A stretch of 64,000 bases of DNA, taken from contig QYRS01000009.1 in the NCBI GenBank assembly GCA_006503535.1, positions 620,001-684,000 of the forward strand. The letters run 5' to 3'. The stretch is from Arthrinium phaeospermum (lineage: Eukaryota > Ascomycota > Sordariomycetes > Amphisphaeriales > Apiosporaceae). Positions 1 through 11,062 of this stretch are shown here, one piece after another (the first letter of the stretch is position 1; every line of letters starts with the position of its first letter). Both the position numbers and the translations under genes were made by a program. The notes under the pieces were generated by a model. The model had not been told where the DNA came from. It did no database searches and worked only from the letters and a program-made list of their open reading frames with translations.

Positions 1-180
1 TGCTTGAACGCGGCATTGGCCTGCGTCGCGAGTCTGTGTCGCGAAGGGGCCTTCTCGCCCTTGTGGCTCAGCAGATAGGTCATGACATCATTGCCGGCGA
101 TGTGGCCGAGGGGACCCACGAGACCTGGGGCGTCGCGTCGAGCGAAGAGGTACAGCTTGCTGATGCACCCTGCGCGGAGT
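1..180 (-). CDS. Possible partial gene running off the left edge
   Basis: On the minus strand, one frame stays open from about position 200 down to base 1 and reads like real protein (for example L-Y-L-F-A-R-R-D-A-P-G-L-V-G-P-L-G-H-I-A-G-N, then a basic, lysine/arginine-containing stretch). The start and any upstream exon are not clear; a plausible acceptor AG lies near 190. I do not recognise the product. The alternative is chance openness in GC-rich DNA. The reading rests only on frame openness and amino-acid character. Confidence 0.3.
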
Positions 181-1271
181 CCTGCGGCCCACGGGCGGTC
201 GCGAGGCGGAGGAGCCCGAGTGCGCCTGGTGTTCTTGGAGGTGCTTAGCGTGCGTCCGTCTGGTCGCCACCGTCGGCTTCTGGAGCCAGTCCAGCGCCGG
301 GGCGCCGCGCGCGTGTGCTCGCGTGGTCGCTCATGTTGTAGCTTCTGCCGCGCCGAGCCGTGAACTTCGTATGTGCGAGGGCGGACAGGAAGAGAGCTGT
401 CGCTGTCGATGGAGTTCGTGCCAATTGAGGCGCTCGAGTCGCTCAGCGTGTACACATACCCGACATGATGCCGTGTGCGTTTGGCGCTATTCTGAGGAGA
501 AAGTATGCGTCGAGCGCCGGCGAAAGCATTTTGTAAGTTTGACCGCCGCCGCGCGAGGAGGCGCTGCTCTGCGTGTTGTCATATTTGACATGCAGCTCGA
601 CGTTAGCGCGGGCAGCATGGGACGAGCAATGCGACAACAGGGATGGCGAATGCAACGACAGGGATGATTTCCGCCGGCGCTCCGATTCGCCAGGGGCTCC
701 ACCGCAGGGGGAACTCGACGGGGACTAGCGGCGGGAAGCAGCATACAGCCGGGCGCAACGGGCGCCCCGGCAAATAGAGCACGGCGACGTCTCGGCAGGG
801 CCTCTGAGGTACTTCGCCAACACAGATCGCGGTGGGCGAACGCAACGGTCACCACGAAGGTGCCGTTTGCTTGATTTGGAGTGACACACGAAGTGAGAGT
901 GGAGCCAGCACGCCACGAAGTCAAGGTCACATGAATCACCTGCCACGGAGAACCATAATGCCCGTAACTTTGCCATGCGCTTCAAGCCTGTCACAATTCC
1001 GAATTTCTTCCTTTGAAGCATGCACTAGTGCATGTGACCTGGCCATGTCGAGCGCCGCTTGCAGGGCCTTGCTTCGAGGATGCATCTCCTCTGACCGGCT
1101 GCTACACCCCGGTGTATCATCCGAAGACAATTGTCATTGTCAAGAGCATTCGCATCGGATGGCTGCTTCTTGGCGTGTGTAGGATGTAGATGAGTAAATG
1201 ACGGAAAGCATTTAATAGAGTGAGAATCATCGCCGTTATCTTTCCATTTGCACTTCCCTCTTGTGCCCACC
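181..1271. other. No supported gene
   Basis: GC-rich sequence with short overlapping open frames on both strands and none that carries a recognisable domain or a convincing intron structure. I see no RNA gene or repeat. Confidence 0.5.
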
Positions 1272-2700
1272 ATGGAGGAACTTTCCACGCCCAAGAAGGC
1301 GCCGCAGCTGGTCTCGTCGGCCCAGTCGTACGCCAATATCCAGAGGTTTCCCAGCCGGGCTCCTCGAACCCAGCGCCCCTGGTGCTCGAACCGCCCCGGA
1401 AAGTTCGCCTCCCCGCACCGCAGCCCAGCTTGAGAACTCGAACCTAAGGGTCAAGCGTTGCAAGCGCCGAAGACGCTGATGAACGCATGCCGCCGATTCC
1501 ACAAACGTGCAAGGCCCATGTCTATTTGGTGATCCAATACTATGGGACGCGCAAGCAGAGGATCTACCACTCGCGCCGCGCACCAAGTGGCCCAATTCCT
1601 GGTACTACCGTACGTCGCAGCCCTATCCGCCCGCACAATGACTGACAGCCGCAGACACACCGCCGCTACCCGTCACCAGAGATGGGCACGCCGGAGCCGG
1701 AAGAGCATGACACGGGCGCCGAGGAGGGATCAGCTCTGATGGGGAGGGGCTGGTGTACTACTCGAGCGACAGCACCATGTCTTTTGACGATCCCCAGGCG
1801 AAGGCGAAGACCCCAAAGACCCCAAAGACTCCGAAGACCTCGAAGGGGGCGTGTACCTGCTCCTGTACTTGCGGGAAGGGGACACTCGAAGAAGGGCGTC
1901 GCCGAGACCCTGGACAGGTGGCATGGGCAACACCCTCCACTACCGGACGTCCTTTCCAACAGCCACCCGCTCATGTGACCCCTATCACACCCAGTCGTCC
2001 CGCAGCCCCCCTCAGAGTCACGTCGTTGACTCCCCGTCTCACCCTCTCGGTCTATCCCCCTCACCGTCAGCGCAGACTCAGGTGTCATCGTGCGTCACTA
2101 GTCCTGCTCCACAATGCTATTCAGCCAGTCGCGATGACCCCGCCTGTGCAGGCCGCTGCTGCACCACCTTCGCCTGGTCATCGCCCAGGAGCCAGCATCC
2201 CCTCGTTGGCCCGAGTCTTCTTCCATATCGCTCGGACAGCTCTACCCCCGCCGCAGCAGGCAGCCACGCGGTCCCAGTCCTACCCCTGCTGGCCAACTGC
2301 CTTCGCTCTGTTTGACTCATGCACTTTCCCTCCCAGTCGTCAGTCGCCAGATGATGTCACCCTGCCTGAGATTCGCGGACCATCCCTCACTCCCAGTCCT
2401 GCCCCCGGTATACCGGGCCAGGTTCAGCAGCTCAAGGAGAGCACTAAAATCGATCTTTGGATTTCAGCGTGAACGATGCAACTCGGCCCAACCCCACCGT
2501 CCCTGCTATTCGGTCTTGCTCCATCGTCGTGGAGATACCGACCTTGGCGAATACCAGCGGCGCGAGGCGGGAGAGCGGCTGCGAACAGGCGCGACTGAGA
2601 TGGCTGAGTTGGCCGGTGATGAGCGGATGCAGAGCCTGACTCGGACCCCGAGCTACCTTTCCAGCTCCTAGAAGAAGACGGAAGTGGCAAAGGAGGAGAC
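1272..2700 (+). pseudogene. Doubtful, possibly decayed proline/serine/threonine-rich gene
   Basis: A good start context (CCACCATGG at 1268-1276) opens a 53-codon frame that stops at 1433. Further downstream a 239-codon frame (about 1753-2472) holds a short run of Thr-Pro-Lys triplets, a Cys-Thr-Cys-Ser-Cys-Thr-Cys cluster and then proline/serine-rich, featureless sequence. Phrases of the type CCCAGTCGTC/CCCAGTCCT recur at about 1990, 2325 and 2391. Frames change several times without acceptable splice sites. This may be a decayed gene, or simply non-coding GC-rich DNA. No homology is recognised. Confidence 0.2.
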
Positions 2701-3871
2701 GTCGTGCATAGGTGTTCGCGGGCTTTCTTGCCATTCTCTATATGAAGTGTGGCGGTTCAGATGATGCTGACTGGATGTATCCTTTCGCAATATTTCTTAA
2801 CTTATATTCAATATCATTGGTTGCTGTTCTGCCTTATCTTCTTGACCTTGCTGTCTTCATAGGTTAAGACGTAGTAATATCCTGCAATTAAGTAAGTCAA
2901 TGGCATTCGTGCATAACCTCGTGGACCTTACAATCTCGGTGCATGACGAAATACATGCCTGCGATCCATCCGGTTCCCTACCATACAGCCCATCTCCATA
3001 GCCAGCGCTTGTATCGCAGAACCTCTCGTGCCTAGATCCGCCGTTCGTTGGATTTGCGTTCACAAGAGTTGGTATGGTGGGACTTACGTGCAGAAAAGCT
3101 AGCAAAGGGTTCAGGTAACATGTAGCGGCAACCTAAGTGGGACGGAGAAGACAAAGCAAAGGCGGCCCAGCAAACATGCACCTCGTGTCATGTACCCCAA
3201 CAAGCTAACAGAGAAGCCTTATTGGCCTGAAAGCAGTCCGACCTTCCCAATAGAGTAATTGGGTACATCGCTGTCTCATCAAGTTTCGGCGTCCATTTGA
3301 CCCGACGAGGATACGCGCAAGGCCAGTTTGGACTTGCAGTCCACGTTCTTCCCACGTTAGAGTACATGTAAATACACATAGCATAGGGAACAACTCATGT
3401 CGCTTGTTGCAGAACATTTCTCGTAAAACGTTTGTTGAAATGAAGAGGAAAGGTGTTCATTTACTGCCCCCAGCCTGTAGGTCCAGCCAAAGGTACATGA
3501 ATTAAGCAACCGCTCTAGCTAGTAGGTTGATCGAACCAACCAACCTTAATTGGACCGTCCGGCGGAATACGAAGGAGACTCGAAGCCACTAGAGCGTTGC
3601 CAACCATCTTCAATCGGAAGCCCGAGAATGCGTACCAGGACAAGACTCGGAAAAGTGACGCGATGAAGATAATCAATTCGTACCGGCGAATCGCACGACA
3701 GATAATACATACAGGTTCCTACTAGCTCGTGAGCCGTTTCCCAAAAATTGCCAAACTCCGATCGTAACGGAAATCAACGCTCCCATAAGTCATTACTCGT
3801 AATTCAGGCGCCAACCATCCCGATCAAGTCAAATGTCCAATAGCGCTGCTCATTCATTGACGCTTCCATTC
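2701..3871. other. Intergenic, nothing recognised
   Basis: Mixed-composition sequence with frequent stops in all frames. No gene, RNA or repeat is supported. Confidence 0.5.
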
Positions 3872-4954
3872 TCAGTCGCCCCCTGAATTATGACCAGGGG
3901 CTTTGGAACGCTTCTGACGCTTGGAAGAAGCGTCGGCCAACTTCGTCGTTTGGTTACCGTCCTCATCTCTGATACGCAGACGCTTCCTGGAGGGCTCGGC
4001 AACCCCCTCCTTGTCATCGTCCTCCATCTCTTCTTGGTCATCGGCGCGAAGTCGCTGTTCAGCAATGGAAAGGAAAGAAGCAAGGGTCGCCCGCTCGGTG
4101 TTGGCCTGCTGTCGCGAAACATATCGGCACCCGGAGATGTTGAGTTCACTTCTTCGGGATCAGAGGAAGGCTGCGCTGAATATAAAGACACGTAGCCTTT
4201 GTGTTGGAAACCTGCCGCTTGCCGCACTCGTCGGCGCGCGTACGGGATGTCGACCCAAGCATGGTGCAGCCTGTGCGCGAGTACTCCAAGGCGTACTCTT
4301 CACACTTCTCTCGGAAGCTTTTGGCGGTTTCGCTGTAGGAGATCTCAAACAAACCGTGGTACGCGCGACCGACCCGGAATAGTACCTGATTGCCGTCCGG
4401 GGATCGTTTCCATCGGTGGACCGCATCGGGCTTCGAACGCTTCCTCAAACTCGCAGTACCCACAAAGTCGAGATTGTCTCGGAAGGGTTGGAGGCCCGGG
4501 TTCTCCGCAGCCACTCGATCCAGCTCCCTCGTGATAGCATCCCTCACCAAATCCCCTAGTTTCCCATGCAGCGATGTTTCGGTCATGAGCGTCAGCGTAA
4601 GATCGCCGCTTACGTCCCAGTCTACCCTGATCTTCTCCTTGTAGTATCCGTACACACCCTCGCCCTGGTCTGGAGTTTGTCGAGGAATCGTTCGAAGGAC
4701 TGCTGGCCAGCCTCAAAGTGGAAGTGGTATAATGGCTGCGCCGGGAATCCGCAGAAGCTATCGTGGACGACTCGGCATGCGCGGTCGATCTCGGAATCGT
4801 CTTGGTTGAGAACCCCATCGGCGGGCTGTGTGGTGGAGGAGTCGGATGGCTGAGGGGATGGTAGCGCCTGGGGTGTCTTCTCCGAAGACGTCTTGACAGG
4901 CTTCCCGCAGTGGCCGTCGTCGCTACTGAAGCTCGTTGCCGGCGTGGAAGCCAT
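3872..4954 (-). CDS. PD-(D/E)XK-like (restriction-endonuclease-fold) protein, frame-broken
   Basis: The start is the ATG at 4954 (M-A-S-T-P-A-T). The first frame runs to about 4665, where the reading must gain one base: a G run in the minus strand has three Gs where four would join the frames (L-Q-T-R then G-E-G-V-Y-G-Y-Y-K-E-K). The second frame runs to about 4200 and contains K-P-D-A...hydrophobic core...F-E-I-S-Y-S-E, which resembles fungal PD-(D/E)XK nuclease-fold proteins (K-P-D...v-x-E-v-s-y-S). A third frame continues from about 4165 to the TGA at 3872-3874 with an acidic stretch and a basic R-K-R-L-R and K-R-Q-K-R tail that could be a nuclear signal. The change between frames two and three may be a short intron; I could not fix its ends. 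The nuclease assignment is inference from motif spacing. It lies close to the larger nuclease-kinase gene on the same strand. Confidence 0.55.
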
Positions 4955-5478
4955 GATGGGCGGAGGAAGAGGGCGCGCGCAGACAATCGGAGGAAATGCT
5001 GCAATTGATGTAGGTAGGGGCTCTTGTGAATGACGAGTTGCGACTGCAAGTAAAGCTGGGTGCAGCACTGGGGCGGGGACGCCTGCTGTCTAACGTAGGC
5101 CGCTGAATCTTACTGGAGCGGGGTATGGTTATGCCGACGAACTTTAGCACCACCCAGCATTAGAAATCTCCGAACGGGCCACTAATTCCCGTGCATCTAG
5201 CGCTGCATGTCACCTTCTTTAGCGGATCAATCACTGAAGTCTAGGGCTGTACAGGTACTGGCGGCAGCAAGGGCCAGATTCATTCATTGGCATGATTCAA
5301 TCAGCCAGGTAGGTTAGGTAGGTAGGGTATCTCAAAATCAATAACACGCTCTTCTCCCAAGACGACCATTCGACTTTTGTGAAGGAAACCCACAACATGT
5401 ACGCCAACAATCCCAAAATGACACCCCATGTTCAAAATGACCATCCAAATCCAAGCCAAGAAGACTCCATGTTCGATA
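4955..5478. other. Intergenic spacer
   Basis: Upstream region of the minus-strand gene starting at 4954 and downstream region of the gene ending at 5479. It contains a short (TAGG)n microsatellite near 5308-5330. No gene is seen. Confidence 0.5.
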
Positions 5479-7821
5479 TCAGTAGTAATCCTTCCTCGGG
5501 TTCCTAATATCTTCACACACGCTTTCGACGCAACCCATGTCATAATTCGTGCCCCCGTGATACTTCGCTTTCCACTCCACCATCTCCGCTCCTGTCTCCT
5601 CTGTAGGAAGCCTTCTCTTGTTCGGGACGATGGACCCCAGCGGGACCCGGGGGCGCTCTATTAAGAAAGCCCGCTCAAAATCGATAATCCGAAGCTGGCC
5701 AGTTATCCGGTTGACAAGTACATTAGGAGTCCGAATATCCCTATGCACGACGCCACAGTTGTGTATAGCACGGATCGAGCGAGTTAACTGCCGGTGTAGA
5801 GCCTTCTTACGGACTGCGCTGCAATCGTCATCCAGAGACTCCCCACCCCAGGACATGAAGATGATGTACCGGATCCGGACCCGGAATTCGTAGTAGTAGA
5901 TCCGGTCCAACGGGCGCAAGTCGACTGCCCCGAGAAAGACGGGCACGTTGATGCCTTGCACGGGCTTAAGAGCCTCATAGACCTTGGCTTCGCGTTCGAG
6001 ATCCTCGATGAACTCCACCACGGTGCCCTTGCCAATGAAGGTATACCCATGGGTAAGTAGGGTCACTTTGAAGAGGACCCCGCGAGCACCTCCAATGTAG
6101 AGAGCGATGATACCGTCGTCCAAGGTACGCTGCATTTGGTCGCGAAGCAACGCGATGACCTTGCTGCGCCCAATGTCGTGGTGAATGCCATTTCCCATGC
6201 GTCGGTGATCAGCGATGTTGGGACACTCTTCGTCGAGCTCTGTTTGCATCGTCAAGCCACTCAAGCACTTCTCCGTGCAGTACGCTTGGTTTGGCCGCTG
6301 GTGGCTGTTGGACTGCTCGCTGGCGCGTCCCCTGCCTTGACCAGCCGATGAGTTCTGCGCCCCTCGGAGCCTCTCGCTACGTCTCAGCTCGGTCGGCGAG
6401 GAGGGTGATCCCTGGGGTGCTCCCGTGTTGTCATCGTCGGAAGACTCGGGCGTCCGTGGTCGGGCAGCAGGCATTGCTCTATCTCTAGGAGGTTTCATCG
6501 ACTTGTTCCTGTTCCGGATGGGGTAGGGTGACCGATTGAAGCTGCTATATGTCTCCGGCTCATAAGCGGGCGACTCTATTTGCGGCTCCTTTCGGTCCTC
6601 TTCCGGAATCGACCGCAGAATGCTGTCAACATCTTCCGTCCAAGTGCAGACCTGGGATCTAATCGCATTGCGTTCGTTTTGGCCGCGATGTGGTTTGCTC
6701 TTGGCGGAGACCATGGCCAGGAGACTAAAAGCAAGCATCTGGCTGATAGCCGTGCAATAGATTGCATCGTTGGCGTGCGCGGCCACTTCTGGTGCTGGCT
6801 CGGCTAAATGATATTGCAGTGTTGTGGGGTTGGACCAGTCGAGTTTCAAGAAGACAATCACCTCACCAGTCGTAACCACGCCATACTCCAGTCCACCTTC
6901 GATCATGTAGTGGTAAACTTGTGTCACAGAGGCGGCGACGAGGCGATCGGCGTTGTATTCGAATAGCCCCACGGGATCGGCCTTGGTTGGAATCGTGGCG
7001 CGATTAACAACTTCCTCGCAGATATCCATCGGGCGAAGACCTACGCGGAAGTGCGTTGGCCAAATCTTGTGGGGTGCCTTGTACTCGTTGACGTAAAGCA
7101 TGGTCTTTTGCATTGGATGCTTGCTGTCCTTCCTCCAGATACAGATCTGGTCGGGCCGGAGCTGAACGAAGTCGAACTGGTCTTTCTCCTGTCCGCCGGA
7201 CTGGTCTTCCCCCTCTCCCCTGGCACGACGCTCCTCGTTTTGGCGTTCAACGATCGCCTCGCGCTGGCTCACAACCTCTTCCGAATCGTCGCTGAGAGCG
7301 TTTGCATGGTTCTCGAACAGGATCCCATCCCCAAGATCAAAGGCGTTCTTGACCGCTTCGATAGAACCGAATTGCTCGACAATCGATTCTACGGGCGCTT
7401 CTACCGTATAATGCTGGAAGTATTCCAGGGCCTTCTCGCTGCCGATCCGTCTTCGACCCACGCGTTTTCCCATAACATCTATGCTGTTGAAGTTGTCGAA
7501 AGCTTGGTTCTCAGCTGGGTATATCGAGAGTAGATCGCTGAATATCTTCTTTTGCTGCTCTAAGAAGTCCGACCAAGGGGCAAGGCGTGTAGGGCAGTGC
7601 TTGTTTCGGGGATTGGTGGTGCCACCCTTCGTTGAACTCTTCCTGTTGGCGACTTGGAGCTTCGTGAACACCTTCTCGTGGTAAGCCCTGACGAACTCGG
7701 AGAAGGTTGTTTCACGCAGTTGCTCCTCTGCATTTACAGCTCGCTTGGTCTGTTCTGCGAGTTGCTGCTGTACCTCCTCGAGTTGCTTCAGCACGTCCGC
7801 TAGTTGTATAGTGGGGTCCAT
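5479..7821 (-). CDS. Restriction-endonuclease-like domain fused to a protein kinase-like domain
   Basis: A single uninterrupted 780-residue frame; the start is the first ATG (7821), although the frame stays open further upstream. Residues 5-40 are a predicted coiled coil. Residues 40-390 include D224...E246-Y-K248, the spacing of a PD-(D/E)XK nuclease core, followed by a regulatory-looking region with V-G-L-F-E-Y-N-A-D-R-L and Y-H-Y-M-I. A disordered Ser/Pro/Arg linker leads to a C-terminal kinase fold with H693-R-D...N-V-L-V and an I-I-D-F-E at 712-716 in place of D-F-G; no lobe follows beyond about 66 residues, so the C-lobe is short. Nuclease-kinase fusions of this type are known in fungi and in Crinkler-type effectors (Zhang, Burroughs and Aravind). 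Here there is no secretion signal. Role inferred: nucleic-acid targeting in conflict or transposon-related settings; activity unproven. Confidence 0.72.
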   Translation of the reverse strand: MDPTIQLADVLKQLEEVQQQLAEQTKRAVNAEEQLRETTFSEFVRAYHEKVFTKLQVANRKSSTKGGTTNPRNKHCPTRLAPWSDFLEQQKKIFSDLLSIYPAENQAFDNFNSIDVMGKRVGRRRIGSEKALEYFQHYTVEAPVESIVEQFGSIEAVKNAFDLGDGILFENHANALSDDSEEVVSQREAIVERQNEERRARGEGEDQSGGQEKDQFDFVQLRPDQICIWRKDSKHPMQKTMLYVNEYKAPHKIWPTHFRVGLRPMDICEEVVNRATIPTKADPVGLFEYNADRLVAASVTQVYHYMIEGGLEYGVVTTGEVIVFLKLDWSNPTTLQYHLAEPAPEVAAHANDAIYCTAISQMLAFSLLAMVSAKSKPHRGQNERNAIRSQVCTWTEDVDSILRSIPEEDRKEPQIESPAYEPETYSSFNRSPYPIRNRNKSMKPPRDRAMPAARPRTPESSDDDNTGAPQGSPSSPTELRRSERLRGAQNSSAGQGRGRASEQSNSHQRPNQAYCTEKCLSGLTMQTELDEECPNIADHRRMGNGIHHDIGRSKVIALLRDQMQRTLDDGIIALYIGGARGVLFKVTLLTHGYTFIGKGTVVEFIEDLEREAKVYEALKPVQGINVPVFLGAVDLRPLDRIYYYEFRVRIRYIIFMSWGGESLDDDCSAVRKKALHRQLTRSIRAIHNCGVVHRDIRTPNVLVNRITGQLRIIDFERAFLIERPRVPLGSIVPNKRRLPTEETGAEMVEWKAKYHGGTNYDMGCVESVCEDIRNPRKDYY

Positions 7822-8583
7822 TGTGGAATGCGTAGTGGAGGGAAAAGCTTCGAGAAGTTGGTTGATAGAGATTGGGAGATCTGGACCCTCAGCTTTATTT
7901 TGTTCAGAGAAAATAGACCCACTGTATTGGTTGCCTAGGGGATTGTAAACATCGGATGATGCACCGAGTAAGTACCGGCAGCTGCACGACAGGGGTCGAC
8001 TCCAGCCGTGTTGGGGAAGCGGGGTTGCCCACGAGTACGAGGCTACTACCCATTTCTCAATTGACAATTTTGGAAAGTGAGCTCGTACATGAAAAAAATC
8101 ACCTTGAGATTCTATTCACCTATTCTGTTCAGTGCTGTTAATTCTTACACTAGATTCGACTAGGATCACTATAGAGTGTTATCTCTACTACTGTATCGAT
8201 CACGAGATGCTAGTCGACCGCATCCTTTGGCTGTTGTCCAGAGTCGATCGCTCAAGTCAATCCCACAAGCCATCTATCTGAATCAGTGCACTGCCTGAAA
8301 TGCATGCAGATGCCTGCAGTGACTCACACTCTCATTGAACCCAATGAGAGCGACCACCCGAGACAGCCTGCCTGCTGCCAGGTATGTACGCTTCAACACT
8401 CGCTGTCTTTTTCAATCGAGCGCTGGCAAACAGGTCAGGTAGTCGCGCAGATGCAACGTGATAAACGACGGCCCAATCGGAACACCCGCCTGCCTCACCC
8501 TTTTTAGAATGGGACAACACGAGATCAGTGTCCATGGGGAAGATTTTTACAACGCGTTTCCTGGTATATGGAAGTCAAGCTAC
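7822..8583. other. Intergenic spacer
   Basis: Promoter side of the nuclease-kinase gene (its ATG is at 7821) and 3' side of the Hsp70-like gene (stop at 8584-8586). Short frames only; nothing recognised. Confidence 0.5.
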
Positions 8584-10874
8584 CTAGGGGTCCATTTCCA
8601 CTTCTTTGAACTCGTGCGGGTGATTGACCCTGGACATTCTGCATCCCATGCAGAGGCTGTAGTTCTTGCACACAGTACAGACCCAGGCTCTCTGCTTCTT
8701 GTGTTCTGTGTCGGGGCAGTTGCTGCACCAGAAAGGCAACCTTTGGGCTTTGAAGTCTTGCTCTTGGCCCACGATCGGGAATTTCGAAACAGGGTCGACC
8801 TTCCATGTCAATACATACTTCTTGTCGCGCGGGTTGTGCATCATTCTCCCGGCGGCATTCACGTGGTAGATGCTCAGGATCACGGGTATCGTCCCGTCCC
8901 TGGTAATCGCTTCTTGAAGTTGACCATTGATCAAAGCTTCTAGCCGCGTGCCTGTTAACTGAAAGCGTACAGTGCATCCGAGAGGGAGGTCGGATGCAAC
9001 AATGCTGCAGCCAAACTCGTACGGTGTGACCAGGTCCTCGGCACGGTCCGGCTCGGCGTCGAAATTGGGCAGCACCCTGCCTGGACTCAACCCTTCGTAC
9101 TCATCGTGGTAGAGGGGTCACAGACCAGGGTAAACCGCAGCTGGGCAGCTTCCGCGTTGGTGGCAGGGATCTTGTGCTCGCTGTAGGAAGAGCGCCCCAT
9201 TGCCTAGTTCCGTTAGCACAGCACTCGGTGGCAACGCACGGATCTTACCTGGCAAATCAGGACCTCGACCACGTCCTCGCCGACCCAGTCGTCGCCGTCG
9301 TACACTTGCGGCTGAACGCCAATCGTCAGCCCTTGTACCATGTCCTCGAGGAGAGGCATGGTAGCCACCGCGGCAGCGGCTCCTGCCGCCGGCGCGATGG
9401 ACCTGTCTTATGTCAGCGGTGTCGCAAGGCAGGTGGTGGGGCGTCTCACCAGTTCGGCCCCAGGTTTCCCATGAATGCGTAGCGGATCTTCAGGTTCGAT
9501 TGCTCGATATAGTTGGTCATCAGATCGGTCACGATGCTGCGCAAGCCCAGGCTGATGTAGCTCCCACCGCAAAACACGACGGCAAAGTCGCGCTCAAGAG
9601 CGATCAACTGCTTCATTTCGGTGTGCAGACTCTCCAGCCCGGCGTCGAAGGCGGTGCTGAAGATGTCGTCGAGCTGGGCCGCGTCCAGCTCGATCCGTAG
9701 GTCGACGCCGGCTTCATTGTTCAAGTCCAGCGACTTTTTCTGAGCAATGTGGTCCGCGTAGTTGAAGCCGGGTCTCCTTTTGAGCCGCTCGAAATTCTGG
9801 ACGTAGCTAGCGACGTCGCCCTCTTTAGGCTTGTAACCGTTCTCCTTCCGGTGTCTTTTGAGTTCCGCCTTCACAATCTCCTTCACCTTGTCGTTGGCAA
9901 TATGGCTGCCGCTGAGAACGCCGCTGAGCTGGCCTCGGTAGATGAATGGTTGACTCTTCCAAAATCTCCCCTCTTCGTCGAACCAGACGGTCACGAGTTG
10001 GTAATTCTAAAGCCGTTAGCGCGGCCCGCCAAGCGAGGAGGGGCACCACCTACCACTGTGCCGCTACCGCCATCCACTACGAGCAGATTGATATAAGACT
10101 TTCTGTCCAAGTCTTGAAAGATGGCGTCGATGTATTGATGGAGCGACCCGTGCACCATGGCACTAAAGGGCTCGCATAGGAATAAAGCCACTGCTTGTCC
10201 CTCGCTCATCACAAAGATTGGAATCGTGGGTCCCCACACGATGCGCATCAACTGTAAATAATGGTCCATGTAGCGATCAAAATCGTTCGCCTTTTCCACC
10301 GGACAGAGGTAGTTCGGATACGTCAAAGCGATTCGGCCGATCGTGACACGACGCCGCGCCGCATGTCGGTCGGCCATCTGGCGGAGGCGTCGAAAATGTT
10401 GCAGGATAATGTTGCGCATATCGTTCATTTTAATCTTGCCATCTTTGGCAAGCCTGCGCAGCTCCGCCCCGGACGCGATCCTGTTGAGCGTCTCGGGGCG
10501 GCGAATGCCGGACCAATAGGCAAGCATGGATTTCAAGGGGATGCTGACATCGCGCGCCAGCGCCGGTTTCCCTTCGATCATGCCATTTGGTGTCCAAGCC
10601 GCCGCCGCGATGTACTCGAAGGCGCTGTTCGTCTCGGGTTGGTTGTCATCGTCGAGGTCGCCGAGGAATGGGACGGGGTCGCTCTCGATCCTGCCGTGCT
10701 CGGGGCAGCGCGCCATGACGAGCTTGGAATGATTGTGGCCAAAGTCTTGCCCCAACACCCTGGGGTCCGAAGCATGTTAGCCAGAACGGGACGGAACATC
10801 GGGGGCGCGACTTACTTCGTTTGCCATGTTCGCGCGAGAACCTCACTTCGCCGTGGTGTCATTGTCGCCGACAT
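8584..10874 (-). CDS. Hsp70/actin-like ATPase with C-terminal ZZ-type zinc finger
   Basis: Five exons: 10874-10816, 10759-10054, 10006-9450, 9402-9249 and 9203-8584, with introns of 45-56 nt, all GT-AG and phase-consistent. Nucleotide-binding motifs of the Hsp70/actin fold are present: phosphate-1 G-Q-D-F-G-H-N-H-S (about residue 22), phosphate-2 V-V-D-G-G-S-G-T-V (about 247) and the adenosine motif F-C-G-G-S-Y-I-S-L-G-L-R (about 401). There is no classic substrate-binding domain; instead the protein ends in C-x2-C...C-x2-C-x5-C-x2-C...H-x-H, a ZZ-type finger. The last exon needs one extra base at about 9111-9117: four Cs on the minus strand where five would join L-V-C-D-P to Y-H-D-E-Y-E-G. 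Fungal divergent Hsp70-like proteins are common and their function is mostly unknown. The gene is transcribed divergently from the zinc-knuckle gene at 11063. Confidence 0.8.
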
Positions 10875-11062
10875 GTTGATCCATGGCATTGTGTCGCGTC
10901 TTGTCACGCTCAGTGGAGGCCCCTAACTTTTGGTGGATCAGGGGCCAGCGGCAGGGGTGGGTGGCTGACGTCTCAATTGGGCACTACCGGCAGCGCGCAG
11001 GACGACCCTGCATGGCGTGCACCACACCAACTGTGCAAGAGCGTGTCAGCGACAGAGTCGAG
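10875..11062. promoter_or_regulatory. Short shared promoter between divergent genes
   Basis: Only 188 bp separate the ATG of the Hsp70-like gene (minus, 10874) from the likely ATG of the zinc-knuckle gene (plus, 11063). Any promoter elements must be shared or overlap. No clear TATA box is visible. Co-regulation is an inference from spacing alone. Confidence 0.4.

Noticed and set aside
4345..5049. Minus-strand 234-codon frame
   Set aside because: Out of frame with the nuclease-like reading; composition is Ser/Arg/Pro-rich shadow sequence.
7822..8067. N-terminal extension of the nuclease-kinase gene
   Set aside because: The frame is open but its extra 82 residues lack an ATG in good context and look unlike coding sequence; the ATG at 7821 begins a coiled coil expected for the protein.
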